A DNA stretch of 64,000 nt from Bacillus sp. EB106-08-02-XG196 (lineage in GTDB: Bacteria; Bacillota; Bacilli; Bacillales; Cytobacillaceae): the NCBI RefSeq assembly GCF_013396335.1, contig NZ_JABWSY010000019.1:1-64000 (forward strand), written 5' to 3'. The position numbers and the translations under genes were made by a program. This document shows, one piece after another, positions 25,890 to 34,750 of the stretch (position 1 is the first letter of the stretch; the number at the start of each line of letters is the position of its first letter). Below the pieces are notes generated by a model that saw nothing but the letters and a program-made list of their open reading frames with translations, was not told where the DNA came from and did no database searches.

Positions 25890-27572
25890 TTATTCAATTG
25901 CAAAGATAAATGAATATAATGGTTGTTTTCCATTATGAAGTTCAACTTCAACATCCTCGAAATGCTCGCCGGCATAGGTTACAAGGTCATTTACCTCATC
26001 CTCGGTAACGTCTTCACCATAGATGATGGTTAATATTTCCGAATCCTCATCCACCATCTTAGAAAGCAACTCTTGCGCAACTCTGCCTTTATCTTTGTTT
26101 TTTACAACTATTTTGCTTTCGGCAATTCCCATGAAATCATCTTTCTCAATTTCTAATCCATCGATTTGGGTATCGCGAACTGCAAAAGTAATTTGACCTG
26201 TCTTAACATGCTGCATTGCTTCCGTCATCGATGCTTCATTTGTTTTAACATCTCCTGCTGGATTAAATGCTAAAAGGGCTGAAAGACCTTGTGGAACTGT
26301 TTTAGACGGAATTACATAAATTTCTTCATCTGATACATCAGCAGCTTGCTGAGCAGCCATAATGATATTTTTATTATTCGGAAGAATAAATACCTTTTTC
26401 GCATTCACTTCTTTAACGGCCTTAACAATATCTTCTGTACTCGGATTCATTGTTTGTCCGCCTTCAATTACTGCATGTGCCCCGATACTCTTAAATAACT
26501 CAGCTATTCCGGAACCCATTGATACGGTTACAATTCCATACTCCTGCTGTTCTTTTGGTGCTTGTGGTTTATCAGAAACTAAAGGTGTGTGCATTTCTCC
26601 AACAATATTGGAATGCTGCTGCCTCATGTTTTCAATTTTGATATTGATTAAGCTTCCGTACTTTTGTCCATAGCTTAGACAATCACCCGGCTGTTCAGAA
26701 TGAATATGTACCTTGACAACCTCTTCATCCGCAATAACAAGTAAGGAATCTCCAAGCTTACTTAGATCATTCCGGTAAACCTGTTCGTCGAATGGATGCT
26801 TTGCCAGTTTTGCCTCTTCAAACTTCACCATAAATTCTGTACAATAGCCGAATACTATATCTTCTGTATTCATATGACTTTGGACACTTTTATGATGTTC
26901 TGCACTGACCATTTCATCCATCGAAGGATAGTTTTCCGGTGAATCCGGAAGCTGCTCGCCTTTTAATTCAGCAAGAAATCCCTCATAAACGAATACAAGC
27001 CCTTGCCCGCCACTGTCAACTACTCCAACTTCCTTTAAAACAGGAAGCAGGTCAGGTGTGCGTTTAAGTGATGCTTTTGCCTCTATTAAAACTTCCTCCA
27101 TAATCTCGATAATATCGTTAGATTTTTGGGAAGCAAGAACACCTCTTTTTGCTGAATCCTTTGCCACCGTTAAAATCGTACCCTCCACTGGCTTCATTAC
27201 TGCTTTATAGGCAGTTTCGACACCCGACTCCAAAGCCGCTGCGAATTCTTTTCCAGTGATTGCTGCTTTCGTTTCAATTGCTTTAGAGAATCCACGGAAT
27301 AATTGGGAAAGGATTACCCCGGAGTTACCTCTAGCACCCATAAGTAAACCCTTTGATAAAGCTACTCCAACTTTTCCAATATGTTCCTGTACATTATTTT
27401 TAACTTCCTTTGCCCCTGAGGTCATTGATAAATTCATATTCGTTCCAGTATCACCATCGGGCACAGGAAAAACGTTTAATGCATCAACCATTTTTGCGTT
27501 GGCTCCTAAATGATTCGCACCTTGAATCACCATCTCTGCAAAACGTTTTCCATCTAAAGCTGTAATAGACAC
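25890..27572 (-). CDS. yloV: DAK2-domain fatty acid kinase-like protein (FakA/YloV)
   Basis: By homology to FakA, phosphorylates fatty acids bound to FakB (DegV-type) partners; older annotation calls it a dihydroxyacetone kinase-like protein. The 560-aa protein has an N-terminal DhaL-type nucleotide domain (VFPVPDGDTGTNMNLS near 32-47, GARGNSGVILSQ near 78-89), a middle domain and a C-terminal FakA-type domain from about 330. It starts with GTG after GAGGAGG. It follows yloU by 35 bp, the usual yloU-yloV pair. No fakB gene lies nearby. Confidence 0.93.
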   Translation of the reverse strand: MSITALDGKRFAEMVIQGANHLGANAKMVDALNVFPVPDGDTGTNMNLSMTSGAKEVKNNVQEHIGKVGVALSKGLLMGARGNSGVILSQLFRGFSKAIETKAAITGKEFAAALESGVETAYKAVMKPVEGTILTVAKDSAKRGVLASQKSNDIIEIMEEVLIEAKASLKRTPDLLPVLKEVGVVDSGGQGLVFVYEGFLAELKGEQLPDSPENYPSMDEMVSAEHHKSVQSHMNTEDIVFGYCTEFMVKFEEAKLAKHPFDEQVYRNDLSKLGDSLLVIADEEVVKVHIHSEQPGDCLSYGQKYGSLINIKIENMRQQHSNIVGEMHTPLVSDKPQAPKEQQEYGIVTVSMGSGIAELFKSIGAHAVIEGGQTMNPSTEDIVKAVKEVNAKKVFILPNNKNIIMAAQQAADVSDEEIYVIPSKTVPQGLSALLAFNPAGDVKTNEASMTEAMQHVKTGQITFAVRDTQIDGLEIEKDDFMGIAESKIVVKNKDKGRVAQELLSKMVDEDSEILTIIYGEDVTEDEVNDLVTYAGEHFEDVEVELHNGKQPLYSFIFAIE

Positions 27573-27592
27573 AAACTTTCCTCCTCTACTTC

Positions 27593-27624
27593 GGTTCGTT
27601 ACACCACTTAAGGGTTCGTTACAC
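27593..27624. repeat. 12-bp direct repeat spanning the yloU stop
   Basis: GGTTCGTTACAC occurs at 27593-27604 and again at 27613-27624 (20-bp period). One copy encodes the Val-Thr-Asn end of YloU; the other follows the stop codon. It looks like a small slippage duplication. Confidence 0.7.
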
Positions 27625-27970
27625 GAACTCCCTGAACGTAAATATTTACCGAGTCAACGGCAAGTCCAACGGTCTTATCAAGTGTGTATTTCACCTTTGA
27701 TTGCACGTTATGAGCAACCTCGGAAATCTTTGTTCCATAGCTGACAATTATATACATATCAATATGTACTTCTTCATTCTCTTGGCGAACAATAACTCCA
27801 CGAGTAAAATTTTCTCTTCTTAAAATTTCTGTAAGACCGTCTTTTATTTGACTCTTTGATGCCATACCGACAATTCCATAACAATCGATAGCGGCACCTC
27901 CAGCGATGGTTGCGATTACTTCATTTGAAATATCAATCTGTCCGTACTTAGTTTTTAATTCGATGGACAT
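27608..27970 (-). CDS. yloU: Asp23/Gls24 family envelope protein YloU
   Basis: A 120-aa Asp23-family protein (EVIATIAGGAAIDCYGIVGMAS, then DMYIIVSYGTKISEVAHNVQSKVKYTLDKTVGL). Family members are cytoplasmic, often membrane-associated and linked to envelope stress, but the molecular role of YloU is unknown. The ATG follows AAAGGGGG. It is the first gene of yloU-yloV-sda and is divergent from rpmB. An inverted repeat overlaps its likely promoter. Confidence 0.93.
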   Translation of the reverse strand: MSIELKTKYGQIDISNEVIATIAGGAAIDCYGIVGMASKSQIKDGLTEILRRENFTRGVIVRQENEEVHIDMYIIVSYGTKISEVAHNVQSKVKYTLDKTVGLAVDSVNIYVQGVRVTNP

Positions 27971-27998
27971 GAATCGTTCCCCCTTTTGGAAATTGCTC

Positions 27999-28028
27999 CT
28001 TGACTAAAGTCATTTTACTATAGTCAAG
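27999..28028. promoter_or_regulatory. Inverted repeat over the likely yloU start region
   Basis: CTTGACTA (27999-28006) and TAGTCAAG (28021-28028) form 8-bp perfect arms around a 14-nt spacer. A smaller TGACT-AA-AGTCA palindrome overlaps the left arm. On the minus strand the right side holds TATAGT (28017-28022), a plausible -10 box for yloU without a clear -35. The arrangement resembles an operator, but I do not recognise the regulator. Confidence 0.5.
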
Positions 28029-28161
28029 AAAAATTTGAAAGCGATACTTTATTCTTATTGACTACATAATCAATAAACATGTATGTCAAGGTATTTTTCT
28101 TGAAACGTTTAACAATCACTATTGCATTCAAACAGGTTGTATGATAAATTATTAAAGTATC

Positions 28162-28190
28162 TTTAGACAATAACGTAAATGCTGTATAAA
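28162..28190 (+). promoter_or_regulatory. Candidate promoter for rpmB
   Basis: TTTAGA (28162-28167), 17-nt spacer, TATAAA (28185-28190); the start site would be about 22 bp before the rpmB ATG and just upstream of the AAGGAGGG ribosome site. Confidence 0.45.
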
Positions 28191-28218
28191 GCTTTTTGGT
28201 AATAAGGAGGGAATCATT

Positions 28219-28407
28219 ATGCCACGTAAATGTGTTGTAACTGGAAGAAAAACAACATCTGGTAATACACGTTCACACGCTATGAACGCTAACAAGCGTA
28301 CATGGGGTGCTAACCTACAAAAAGTACGTATTCTTGTTGATGGAAAGCCTAAACGTGTTTGGGTTTCTACAAGAGCGTTAAGATCTGGTAAAGTGGAACG
28401 CGTATAA
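28219..28407 (+). CDS. rpmB: 50S ribosomal protein L28
   Basis: Small large-subunit protein of 62 aa, beginning MPRKCVVTGRKTTSGNTRSHAMN and rich in Lys/Arg. It has a Cys at position 5 but no CxxC pair, so it is the zinc-free type. A strong AAGGAGGG site precedes the ATG. It is one of only two plus-strand genes in the window, divergent from yloU and convergent with spoVM. Confidence 0.98.
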   Translation: MPRKCVVTGRKTTSGNTRSHAMNANKRTWGANLQKVRILVDGKPKRVWVSTRALRSGKVERV

Positions 28408-28413
28408 TATGTG

Positions 28414-28440
28414 AGGGCATCCTATAAGGGTGCCCTTTCT
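28414..28440 (+). terminator. Terminator after rpmB
   Basis: A 9-bp stem AGGGCATCC/GGGTGCCCT with one G:U pair and a 4-nt loop (28414-28436), followed by TTTCTT, 7 bp after the rpmB stop. Confidence 0.8.
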
Positions 28441-28464
28441 TACTATCTTACCCATCTATCCCTC

Positions 28465-28495
28465 AAAATAAAAAAGCACCCATAAATAGGTGCTT
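28465..28495 (-). terminator. Terminator after spoVM
   Basis: Stem AAGCACC/GGTGCTT (arms 28474-28480 and 28489-28495) followed on the minus strand by TTTTTATTTT. It faces the rpmB terminator, insulating the convergent genes. Confidence 0.85.
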
Positions 28496-28505
28496 AGACA
28501 TTCTT

Positions 28506-28589
28506 CTATTCATTCTTTTTAAATGCACCAATCATCGCTCGGACAAGTCCACCTAAAAACTTTGGCAGTTTAATTGTATAAAACTTCAT
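28506..28589 (-). CDS. spoVM: Stage V sporulation protein M (SpoVM)
   Basis: A 27-aa amphipathic peptide that recognises the convex forespore membrane, anchors SpoIVA and so nucleates the spore coat; it is also a substrate of FtsH. The sequence MKFYTIKLPKFLGGLVRAMIG plus GAFKKNE-type tail matches the B. subtilis 26-residue peptide with conservative changes and one extra terminal Glu. Pro9, important for function, is kept. A strong GAGGAGGG site lies 6 nt before the ATG. It has its own terminator and sits between thiN and rpmB, its conserved place. Its presence argues for an endospore former. Confidence 0.97.
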   Translation of the reverse strand: MKFYTIKLPKFLGGLVRAMIGAFKKNE

Positions 28590-28683
28590 TATGTCCCTCC
28601 TCACAATCTCACACATCTAAACTTCTCTCGTACGCCTTTACTATTTTATTCATACGGACGAAATCAGTACCTCTTAAATCGTA

Positions 28684-29331
28684 TTAATCATTACTTCTTA
28701 TCACTAATAATATGCCTTCTGAAAATGAAAAAGTACCATTATCACTAATAAGTTCATTGCTAATACATAATGTTGAGCCGATGGTAATATGACGATCTTT
28801 TAATGGATACTTAAATCCTTCAAGAGTGAGACCTTTCACGTTAAGGGTTAGAGGAACAAAAGAAACATACTTTTTATCTGCCCTCTTACTCATTTTATAA
28901 CTGCCGGGACCTTTTAATGATAGGATATTTTGATTATCGATTAGAAAAATTTTGACATGATTGTTTTCCAATAAAGGCTTGATTAATAATTGGACATTCG
29001 CTAAGAAATGGTCCAATCTGCCGCCGCTTGCACCAAAGATACGAATTAAATCAGGATCTTGTTTTATTGCCCAATTCAAAGCGAGCTCCATATCTGTTTC
29101 ATTTTTTTCCGGCTTGTACCTTTTCATTTTCTTTACATGTCTTTCGATAACCCTATATTCTTCAATGGATACAGAATCAAAGTCCCCAAAAGCGATTTTC
29201 GGGGTAATATCCATATTTATTAGGCTGTAAACCCCTCGATCGACACCAATCCAAACCTCATTGTCACCTAAATATTCATTAAGATTAGGCAGAAGTTCAT
29301 TAGGTCCCCCAGCTAAGATATTAATATTCAC
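28684..29331 (-). CDS. thiN: Thiamine pyrophosphokinase
   Basis: Converts thiamine and ATP to thiamine pyrophosphate and AMP. The 215-aa protein has an N-terminal Rossmann-like half (WIGVDRGVYSLI, FGDFDSVS, KNETDMELAL) with the GASGGRLDH motif near 105-113, and a C-terminal beta-sandwich thiamine-binding half. It starts with GTG after an AAGGGGG site. It lies between rpe, after a terminator, and spoVM. No thiamine riboswitch was seen. Confidence 0.96.
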   Translation of the reverse strand: MNINILAGGPNELLPNLNEYLGDNEVWIGVDRGVYSLINMDITPKIAFGDFDSVSIEEYRVIERHVKKMKRYKPEKNETDMELALNWAIKQDPDLIRIFGASGGRLDHFLANVQLLIKPLLENNHVKIFLIDNQNILSLKGPGSYKMSKRADKKYVSFVPLTLNVKGLTLEGFKYPLKDRHITIGSTLCISNELISDNGTFSFSEGILLVIRSND

Positions 29332-29354
29332 TCTAATTACCCCCTTTTTACTGC

Positions 29355-29382
29355 AAAAAAAGCCAGCAATATAGCCGGCTTT
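29355..29382 (-). terminator. Terminator after rpe
   Basis: Stem AGCCGGCT/GCTGGCT-type with one G:U pair and 5-nt loop (29361-29380) followed by six T on the minus strand, 10 bp after the rpe stop. It ends the long fmt-to-rpe operon. Confidence 0.83.
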
Positions 29383-29389
29383 GTACTGT

Positions 29390-30034
29390 TTAACCTCTTA
29401 TTAACGATATGGCAGCTGCGTAGTCCTCTTGATTATAAATAGCTGATCCGGCAACTAGTACATTTGCCCCAGACTCCATACATAGTTTTGCAGTTTCAGG
29501 ATTTACCCCGCCGTCAATTTCTATCTCAAGCTCTTTCCCTATTGAGTCCGCCATTTCCTTAACTTTCCTAATTTTAGGAAGGACTTCAGGTATGAACTTT
29601 TGTCCACCAAAACCAGGATTTACGGACATTAACAACACCATATCAATATCTGCCAAAATATGCTGAATAGACTCAACTGGTGTAGCTGGATTCAAGACTA
29701 CTCCTGCTTTTATTCCAAAAGATTTAATATGGTGAATTGTCCGATGAAGGTGTCGGCAAGCTTCGACATGGACTGTAATGTAATCTGCTCCTGCCTTAGC
29801 AAAATTTTCAATATATTGGTCAGGGTTTTCAATCATAAGATGAACATCTAGCGGAAGCTTTGTAACCGGACGAATAGCCTCCACAATTAATGGCCCTATT
29901 GTAATATTTGGAACAAAATGACCATCCATAACATCGATATGGATATAGTCAGCTCCTGCCTTTTCAACCGCGACTATTTCTTCACCTAATCTGGCGAAAT
30001 CAGCTGAAAGGATGGAAGGTGCAATTTTCACCAT
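29390..30034 (-). CDS. rpe: Ribulose-phosphate 3-epimerase
   Basis: Interconverts ribulose 5-phosphate and xylulose 5-phosphate in the pentose phosphate pathway. The 214-aa TIM-barrel protein keeps IAPSILSADF, the metal-binding HIDVMDGHFVPN, DVHLMI and VNPGFGGQKF motifs. Two adjacent ATGs exist; 30034 has the better spacing from GAGG. It follows rsgA directly, with the rsgA stop overlapping the upstream ATG. Confidence 0.97.
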   Translation of the reverse strand: MVKIAPSILSADFARLGEEIVAVEKAGADYIHIDVMDGHFVPNITIGPLIVEAIRPVTKLPLDVHLMIENPDQYIENFAKAGADYITVHVEACRHLHRTIHHIKSFGIKAGVVLNPATPVESIQHILADIDMVLLMSVNPGFGGQKFIPEVLPKIRKVKEMADSIGKELEIEIDGGVNPETAKLCMESGANVLVAGSAIYNQEDYAAAISLIRG

Positions 30035-30036
30035 CA

Positions 30037-30918
30037 TTAATACCTCGGCTTTCTATCTTTTATTTCTTGTAGGAAATCAACATAATGTTGATAGCGATAT
30101 TGAGTAATCGTCTGGGTTTCAACCGCAGCTTTCACTGCACATTTCGGCTCACTAATATGTAAACAAGCTCTAAATTTACAATTTTCGCTTTCTCGTGCTA
30201 TTTCCGGAAAGCAAGACGTAAGCTCTTCTGCCTCAATCGTAGTGAATTCCAATGAACTAAATCCCGGTGTGTCAGCTATTAGACCATTACCCACACTAAT
30301 TAATTCAACATGTCGTGTAGTATGTTTCCCTCTGCCCAAATGTGAGGAAATATCATTTGTTTTCAGTTCAAGGTCAGGTCGCAGCACATTTAATAGAGAT
30401 GACTTTCCCACCCCTGATTGACCGGCAAACACTGATATTTTATCTTCGACATGCGGGTTTAACGCTTCAATCCCTGCTTCTGTTTCAGATGAAGTAAGTA
30501 ATACTTCATACCCCATTTTTCTGTATTGATTAGCATATTTGGTAATGGCCTGCTTTTCCTTCTCATTGGTTAGATCCATTTTTGTAATACATATAAGTGG
30601 TTGAATATGATTATATTCAACTAGTACAAGAAAGCGATCAAGAAGCATGGTACTAAAGTCCGGTTCAACAGCGGAAAAAACAAGAATGGCTTGGTCGACG
30701 TTCGCAATCGGCGGACGTACAAGTTCATTCTTCCTTTCCTTTACTTCCATAATATAACCTTCACGAACATTTTCGGCTTGAAAAACCACTTCATCGCCAA
30801 CAAGTGGTGTAATCTTGTTTTTCCGAAAAACACCTCTTCCGCGGCACTGAATCATTTCACCATCATGTAGTACATAATAAAACCCACTTAATGCTTTTAC
30901 AATTTTCCCTTCAGGCAT
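30037..30918 (-). CDS. rsgA: Ribosome small subunit-dependent GTPase RsgA (CpgA/YloQ)
   Basis: Circularly permuted GTPase that checks late 30S maturation and, in B. subtilis, is phosphorylated by PrkC. The 293-aa protein has an N-terminal OB fold (1-65), G4 (TKMDL) before G1 (GQSGVGKSSLLN near 167-178) and G3 (DTPG), then a C-terminal zinc knuckle with C..C..H..C (CKFRACLHISEPKC). ATG 30918 is chosen for AGGAG spacing; an upstream GTG abuts that site. It directly follows prkC, fitting the kinase-substrate link. Confidence 0.96.
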   Translation of the reverse strand: MPEGKIVKALSGFYYVLHDGEMIQCRGRGVFRKNKITPLVGDEVVFQAENVREGYIMEVKERKNELVRPPIANVDQAILVFSAVEPDFSTMLLDRFLVLVEYNHIQPLICITKMDLTNEKEKQAITKYANQYRKMGYEVLLTSSETEAGIEALNPHVEDKISVFAGQSGVGKSSLLNVLRPDLELKTNDISSHLGRGKHTTRHVELISVGNGLIADTPGFSSLEFTTIEAEELTSCFPEIARESENCKFRACLHISEPKCAVKAAVETQTITQYRYQHYVDFLQEIKDRKPRY

Positions 30919-30936
30919 AGCCACACTCCTTGAAGT

Positions 30937-32898
30937 TTATTCTAAGTCTTGATAATTCAACGTTTCTTGCGCAATAACCCTATCATCAAGTTGGACTCTG
31001 TAACCGCCTTTACCATTGAATGGAATTTTCAATGTGATTGGGACTCTTGTTGTAGAAGTAATTTCAAAGTCTTCCGCAGGCTCGGTCATACTATGGTTCA
31101 TATCCTCAATATAAATTAGAACTCTCTGTTTTTGCCCTGGTACTATAGGATTGTAATCAATAGTTATATCTCGAGTGACATCTTTAGGCGGTTTTTCTTC
31201 CTTGCCTTTTGAAATAACAACAGAAACCTTGTCACCCATACTCATTTCCGTATTAGGCAGAGGTGATTGCGAAATAATGCTGCCCTTAGGAATCAAATCA
31301 TCAAACTTTTCTTCTGAAATTTCAAATTTAAGTCCAACAGAATCTAAATATTCCTGCGCACCCTTTGTACTGTATTGTGTTAAGTCTCTTAAGACAATCG
31401 GTTCAGGACCCTTACTTACTTCTAATCTTAATGTAGTTTCATCAGGTATTATTTCTTGACCGCCTTCTGGATCTTGACTAAGAATTGTACCAGCCTCACT
31501 ATCATCAAAAACTTCAGTAATATCAATATCCTTAAAGTTCAGATCCTCCAATAAACGACTTACTTCCTCATAGTTTTTTTCAATATAATCTTCTAGTTTT
31601 ATTTTTTCCTTACCAGTACTGACAAATATCTTGACTGATGTATTTTCTTTTACCGTACTTTCCGCTTCAGGACTTGTTTTGATGACTTGCCCCTCTTCAA
31701 TTTCATCATCAGGTATATTTTCTTGCTCGCCAGCCTTAAGACCTGTTGCTTCCAATTTGGCTATTGCATCTTCTAATTCCATCCCGCTGATATCAGGTAT
31801 ACTTACATCTTTAGGTGATAATAAGTCTGGTAAGACTGTAATCGTGAATATTCCCAACAATACTAACAATAAAAAGGTTGAAATTAATATAATAGGCCAC
31901 TTTTTGCGTTTTTTCTTTTCTTTTCCTTTTGAATCAACATCATTTCCTTTGTTTTTTTCCTGATTATGTACCATTGTTTCACCAAGATTTTGCAAAGGAC
32001 GATCATTCGTAATTACCGGTATTGCTTTTGTCGCTTCATCATCATCTGGGATGACAAATTTCTGTTCATTTAATCTCTCTGAATCAAGTGCTGTTCTTAA
32101 ATCTTCTTCCACTTCATCTACATTGTTATATCGATGAAAAGAATCTTTAGCCGTTGCCTTCAAAACAATATTTTCAACACTCTGTGGAATGTTCGGGTTC
32201 CACCTTCTTACGGATGGAGTTTCCGATTGCAAATGCTTTAAGGCAATGGAAACAGCAGATTCGCCTGAAAAGGGAAGTCTGCCTGTTAATAATTCAAACA
32301 TGACGATTCCAAGTGAATAAATATCTGACTTTTTATTTGCCATGCCTCCGCGTGCTTGTTCAGGTGATAAATAGTGAACGGACCCCAGAACTGAATTCGT
32401 CTGAGTAATACTTGTTGCACTTAGCGCCATAGCAATTCCAAAATCAGTTATTTTTACATTTCCAAAACGGTCTACGAGAATATTTTGAGGTTTAATATCC
32501 CTATGAATGATGTGATTTTGGTGCGCATGTGAAATGGCAGAAGTCAGCTGTTTCATGATTTCAATTGTATCTTCAACCTGTAAGGGTGAACTCTGTTGTA
32601 TGTATTGTTTTAAGGTTTGACCTTCGACATATTCCATTACAATATAATAAAGGTCATTTTCTTCTCCAACATCATAGATACTTACGATATTAGGATGAGC
32701 TAAACTTGTAGCAGATTGTGCTTCTCTACGGAACCGGCGTATAAATTCTTCATCATTAGCAAAATCAAGGCGCAGCATTTTGACAGCCACATCACGATCA
32801 AGAATCATGTCGTGGGCTAAATACACATTCGCCATCCCGCCTCCGCCAATCATTTCTAATACTTTATAGCGGCCACTTAATCGTTTTCCAATCAACAT
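30937..32898 (-). CDS. prkC: Ser/Thr protein kinase PrkC with PASTA domains
   Basis: Membrane Hanks-type kinase that senses muropeptides and promotes spore germination and stationary-phase signalling. The 653-aa protein has a kinase domain (1-270; Lys40, HRDIKPQN catalytic loop, DFG), a juxtamembrane region, one membrane segment (about 335-357), three extracellular PASTA repeats (about 365-565) and a C-terminal Ig-like cap. It shares the TAATG junction with prpC. The prpC-prkC-rsgA order is the conserved Firmicute module. Confidence 0.97.
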   Translation of the reverse strand: MLIGKRLSGRYKVLEMIGGGGMANVYLAHDMILDRDVAVKMLRLDFANDEEFIRRFRREAQSATSLAHPNIVSIYDVGEENDLYYIVMEYVEGQTLKQYIQQSSPLQVEDTIEIMKQLTSAISHAHQNHIIHRDIKPQNILVDRFGNVKITDFGIAMALSATSITQTNSVLGSVHYLSPEQARGGMANKKSDIYSLGIVMFELLTGRLPFSGESAVSIALKHLQSETPSVRRWNPNIPQSVENIVLKATAKDSFHRYNNVDEVEEDLRTALDSERLNEQKFVIPDDDEATKAIPVITNDRPLQNLGETMVHNQEKNKGNDVDSKGKEKKKRKKWPIILISTFLLLVLLGIFTITVLPDLLSPKDVSIPDISGMELEDAIAKLEATGLKAGEQENIPDDEIEEGQVIKTSPEAESTVKENTSVKIFVSTGKEKIKLEDYIEKNYEEVSRLLEDLNFKDIDITEVFDDSEAGTILSQDPEGGQEIIPDETTLRLEVSKGPEPIVLRDLTQYSTKGAQEYLDSVGLKFEISEEKFDDLIPKGSIISQSPLPNTEMSMGDKVSVVISKGKEEKPPKDVTRDITIDYNPIVPGQKQRVLIYIEDMNHSMTEPAEDFEITSTTRVPITLKIPFNGKGGYRVQLDDRVIAQETLNYQDLE

Positions 32899-33650
32899 TA
32901 TGCATCACCCTCGCTGAAATCAGCAAACTCTACAATTGCAAGTGTAATGTTATCTTCTCCACCATTCTCATTTGCAAGAGAAATAAGGGTAGCCGCTTTA
33001 TACTCCAAAGGGTCTTCATTAGTCAGAATAGCACTCATTTCTTTTTCATTTACTTTATTGGAGAGACCATCAGAACATAATAAAAGGATATCCCCTTCTT
33101 CAAAAATAATGGTTTTAACATCCATTTCTACTGCTTTTTCAGTACCAAGTGCACGTAAAAGTACATTTTTACGGGGATGATGCTCTGCGTCCTCCCGCGA
33201 TATTTGACCTGTTCGAACAAGCTCATTTACTAGTGAATGGTCTTGGGTAACCTGTTTAAAACCGCTCTCATTAAATAAATAACATCTGCTGTCACCTATG
33301 TTTGCAATTGTCACAAACCGATTGGTACTAATTGCCGCCACAACAGTAGTACCCATACCATCGCATTCTATGTTGTTCATTGCATGATTAAAAAGCAGGC
33401 TATTTACACTTGTAATTTGGTCTCTTAACCAACTTTCTGCATCATCAGCAGTCGATATACCTACTGAACCCTCCCATTCGTTTTTCAACTGAGAGATCGT
33501 CATTTCGCTGGCAACGTCACCAGCACGGTGACCCCCCATACCATCTGCGACAATGGCTAGGCGGTTACCGTCCTTATTTACAAATATTCCACCAGCATCT
33601 TCGTTATGTTGCCTGACCTTGCCTTGGTCAGTCATAAATACTGCCTTCAA
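32898..33650 (-). CDS. prpC: PP2C-type Ser/Thr phosphatase PrpC (Stp)
   Basis: Removes phosphates added by PrkC. The 250-aa protein has the PP2C motifs RQHNEDAG, VADGMGGHRAGDVAS, GMGTTVV, NIGDSRCYL, DHS and LLCSDGLSNKV, with the metal-binding Asp residues intact. I chose the TTG at 33650, 6 nt after GAGGTG, because it gives the family N-terminus 15 residues before RQHNED. A GTG at 33659 that overlaps the rlmN stop (GTGA) is the alternative. Confidence 0.95.
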   Translation of the reverse strand: MKAVFMTDQGKVRQHNEDAGGIFVNKDGNRLAIVADGMGGHRAGDVASEMTISQLKNEWEGSVGISTADDAESWLRDQITSVNSLLFNHAMNNIECDGMGTTVVAAISTNRFVTIANIGDSRCYLFNESGFKQVTQDHSLVNELVRTGQISREDAEHHPRKNVLLRALGTEKAVEMDVKTIIFEEGDILLLCSDGLSNKVNEKEMSAILTNEDPLEYKAATLISLANENGGEDNITLAIVEFADFSEGDA

Positions 33651-33655
33651 TCCGT

Positions 33656-34747
33656 TCACCTCGTCTCCTCTTTCCGCTCCTTTGCACGAAGTTGTCCACA
33701 TGCTGCGTCAATGTCGTGACCTTGCTCCCTGCGAATCGTTACATTTATTCCACGATTTTTGAGTGTTTTTTCGAATGCAAAAATTTTATCCTTCGGGGTA
33801 CGTACATAGTCCCGCTCGGGAACATAATTAACAGGAATTAAATTAACATGGCATTTTAACCCCTTCAACAGGTCAGCTAATTCCTCCGCATGTTCAACAG
33901 AATCATTCACACCGCCAAAAAGGCCATATTCAAAGCTAATTCTACGCCCCGTCTTATCGATATAATACCTTACAGATTTCATTAAGTCATCAAGTTTATA
34001 TGCCCTGTTGATCGGCATTAACCGAGATCTTAATTCAGTGTTAGGCGCATGTAGTGAAATCGCAAAATTAATCTGCATATTCTCATCAGCAAATTGATAA
34101 ATCTTCGGAACAATACCGCTAGTGGATACGGTTATATGGCGAGCACCAATCATCAATGCTTTATCATGATTGATGATTTTTAGAAACGCCATCATATTAT
34201 CATAATTGTCAAAAGGTTCTCCAATTCCCATTATGACAACCGAGCTGACACGCTCATCTGTTTCGTCAAGAGCCTGCTGTACGGTTACCACCTGAGCAAC
34301 AATCTCCCCTGCTTCTAAATGACGCTTAAGCCCGCCAAGTGTTGAAGCACAGAAGGTACAGCCAATCCTACAGCCAACCTGGGTTGTTACACAGACTGAA
34401 TTACCATAATCATGGCGCATTAAAACAGTCTCAATTGAGTATCCATCATGAAGTTCAAACAGAAATTTAATGGTCCCGTCAGAAGAAGATTGCTTAATAA
34501 CGGTTTTTAGAGTCGTGATTTGAAAATTCTCAGAAAGCTTATCACGTAAACTTTTTGATAAATTATTCATATCTTCAAAAGAAGAAATCCTTTTTTTGTA
34601 CAGCCAGTCATAGATTTGTTCTGCCCGGAAAGGCTTTTCACCATTATTAGTCAGCCATTCCTTGAGTTCATGAAGCTCCAGGGAATATATTGACGTTTTT
34701 TTCATGTCCAATGTTGTATTGTTCTCAGTTGTATTTAATTGTTCCAA
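33656..34747 (-). CDS. rlmN: 23S rRNA/tRNA adenine-C2 methyltransferase RlmN
   Basis: Radical-SAM enzyme methylating A2503 of 23S rRNA and A37 of some tRNAs. The 363-aa protein carries the cluster motif CRIGCTFC (Cys126, Cys130, Cys133) and the catalytic C-terminal Cys350 in DIDAACGQLR. The start is probably a TTG at 34747, 6 nt after AAGGTG; an ATG 14 codons later lacks a good ribosome site. It lies between rsmB and prpC with very short gaps. Confidence 0.96.
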   Translation of the reverse strand: MEQLNTTENNTTLDMKKTSIYSLELHELKEWLTNNGEKPFRAEQIYDWLYKKRISSFEDMNNLSKSLRDKLSENFQITTLKTVIKQSSSDGTIKFLFELHDGYSIETVLMRHDYGNSVCVTTQVGCRIGCTFCASTLGGLKRHLEAGEIVAQVVTVQQALDETDERVSSVVIMGIGEPFDNYDNMMAFLKIINHDKALMIGARHITVSTSGIVPKIYQFADENMQINFAISLHAPNTELRSRLMPINRAYKLDDLMKSVRYYIDKTGRRISFEYGLFGGVNDSVEHAEELADLLKGLKCHVNLIPVNYVPERDYVRTPKDKIFAFEKTLKNRGINVTIRREQGHDIDAACGQLRAKERKEETR

Positions 34748-34750
34748 CTG

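Noticed and set aside
28590..28683. Sigma-E promoter for spoVM
   Set aside because: The gap is the right place, but I found no convincing match to sigma-E -35 and -10 sequences, so none is annotated.
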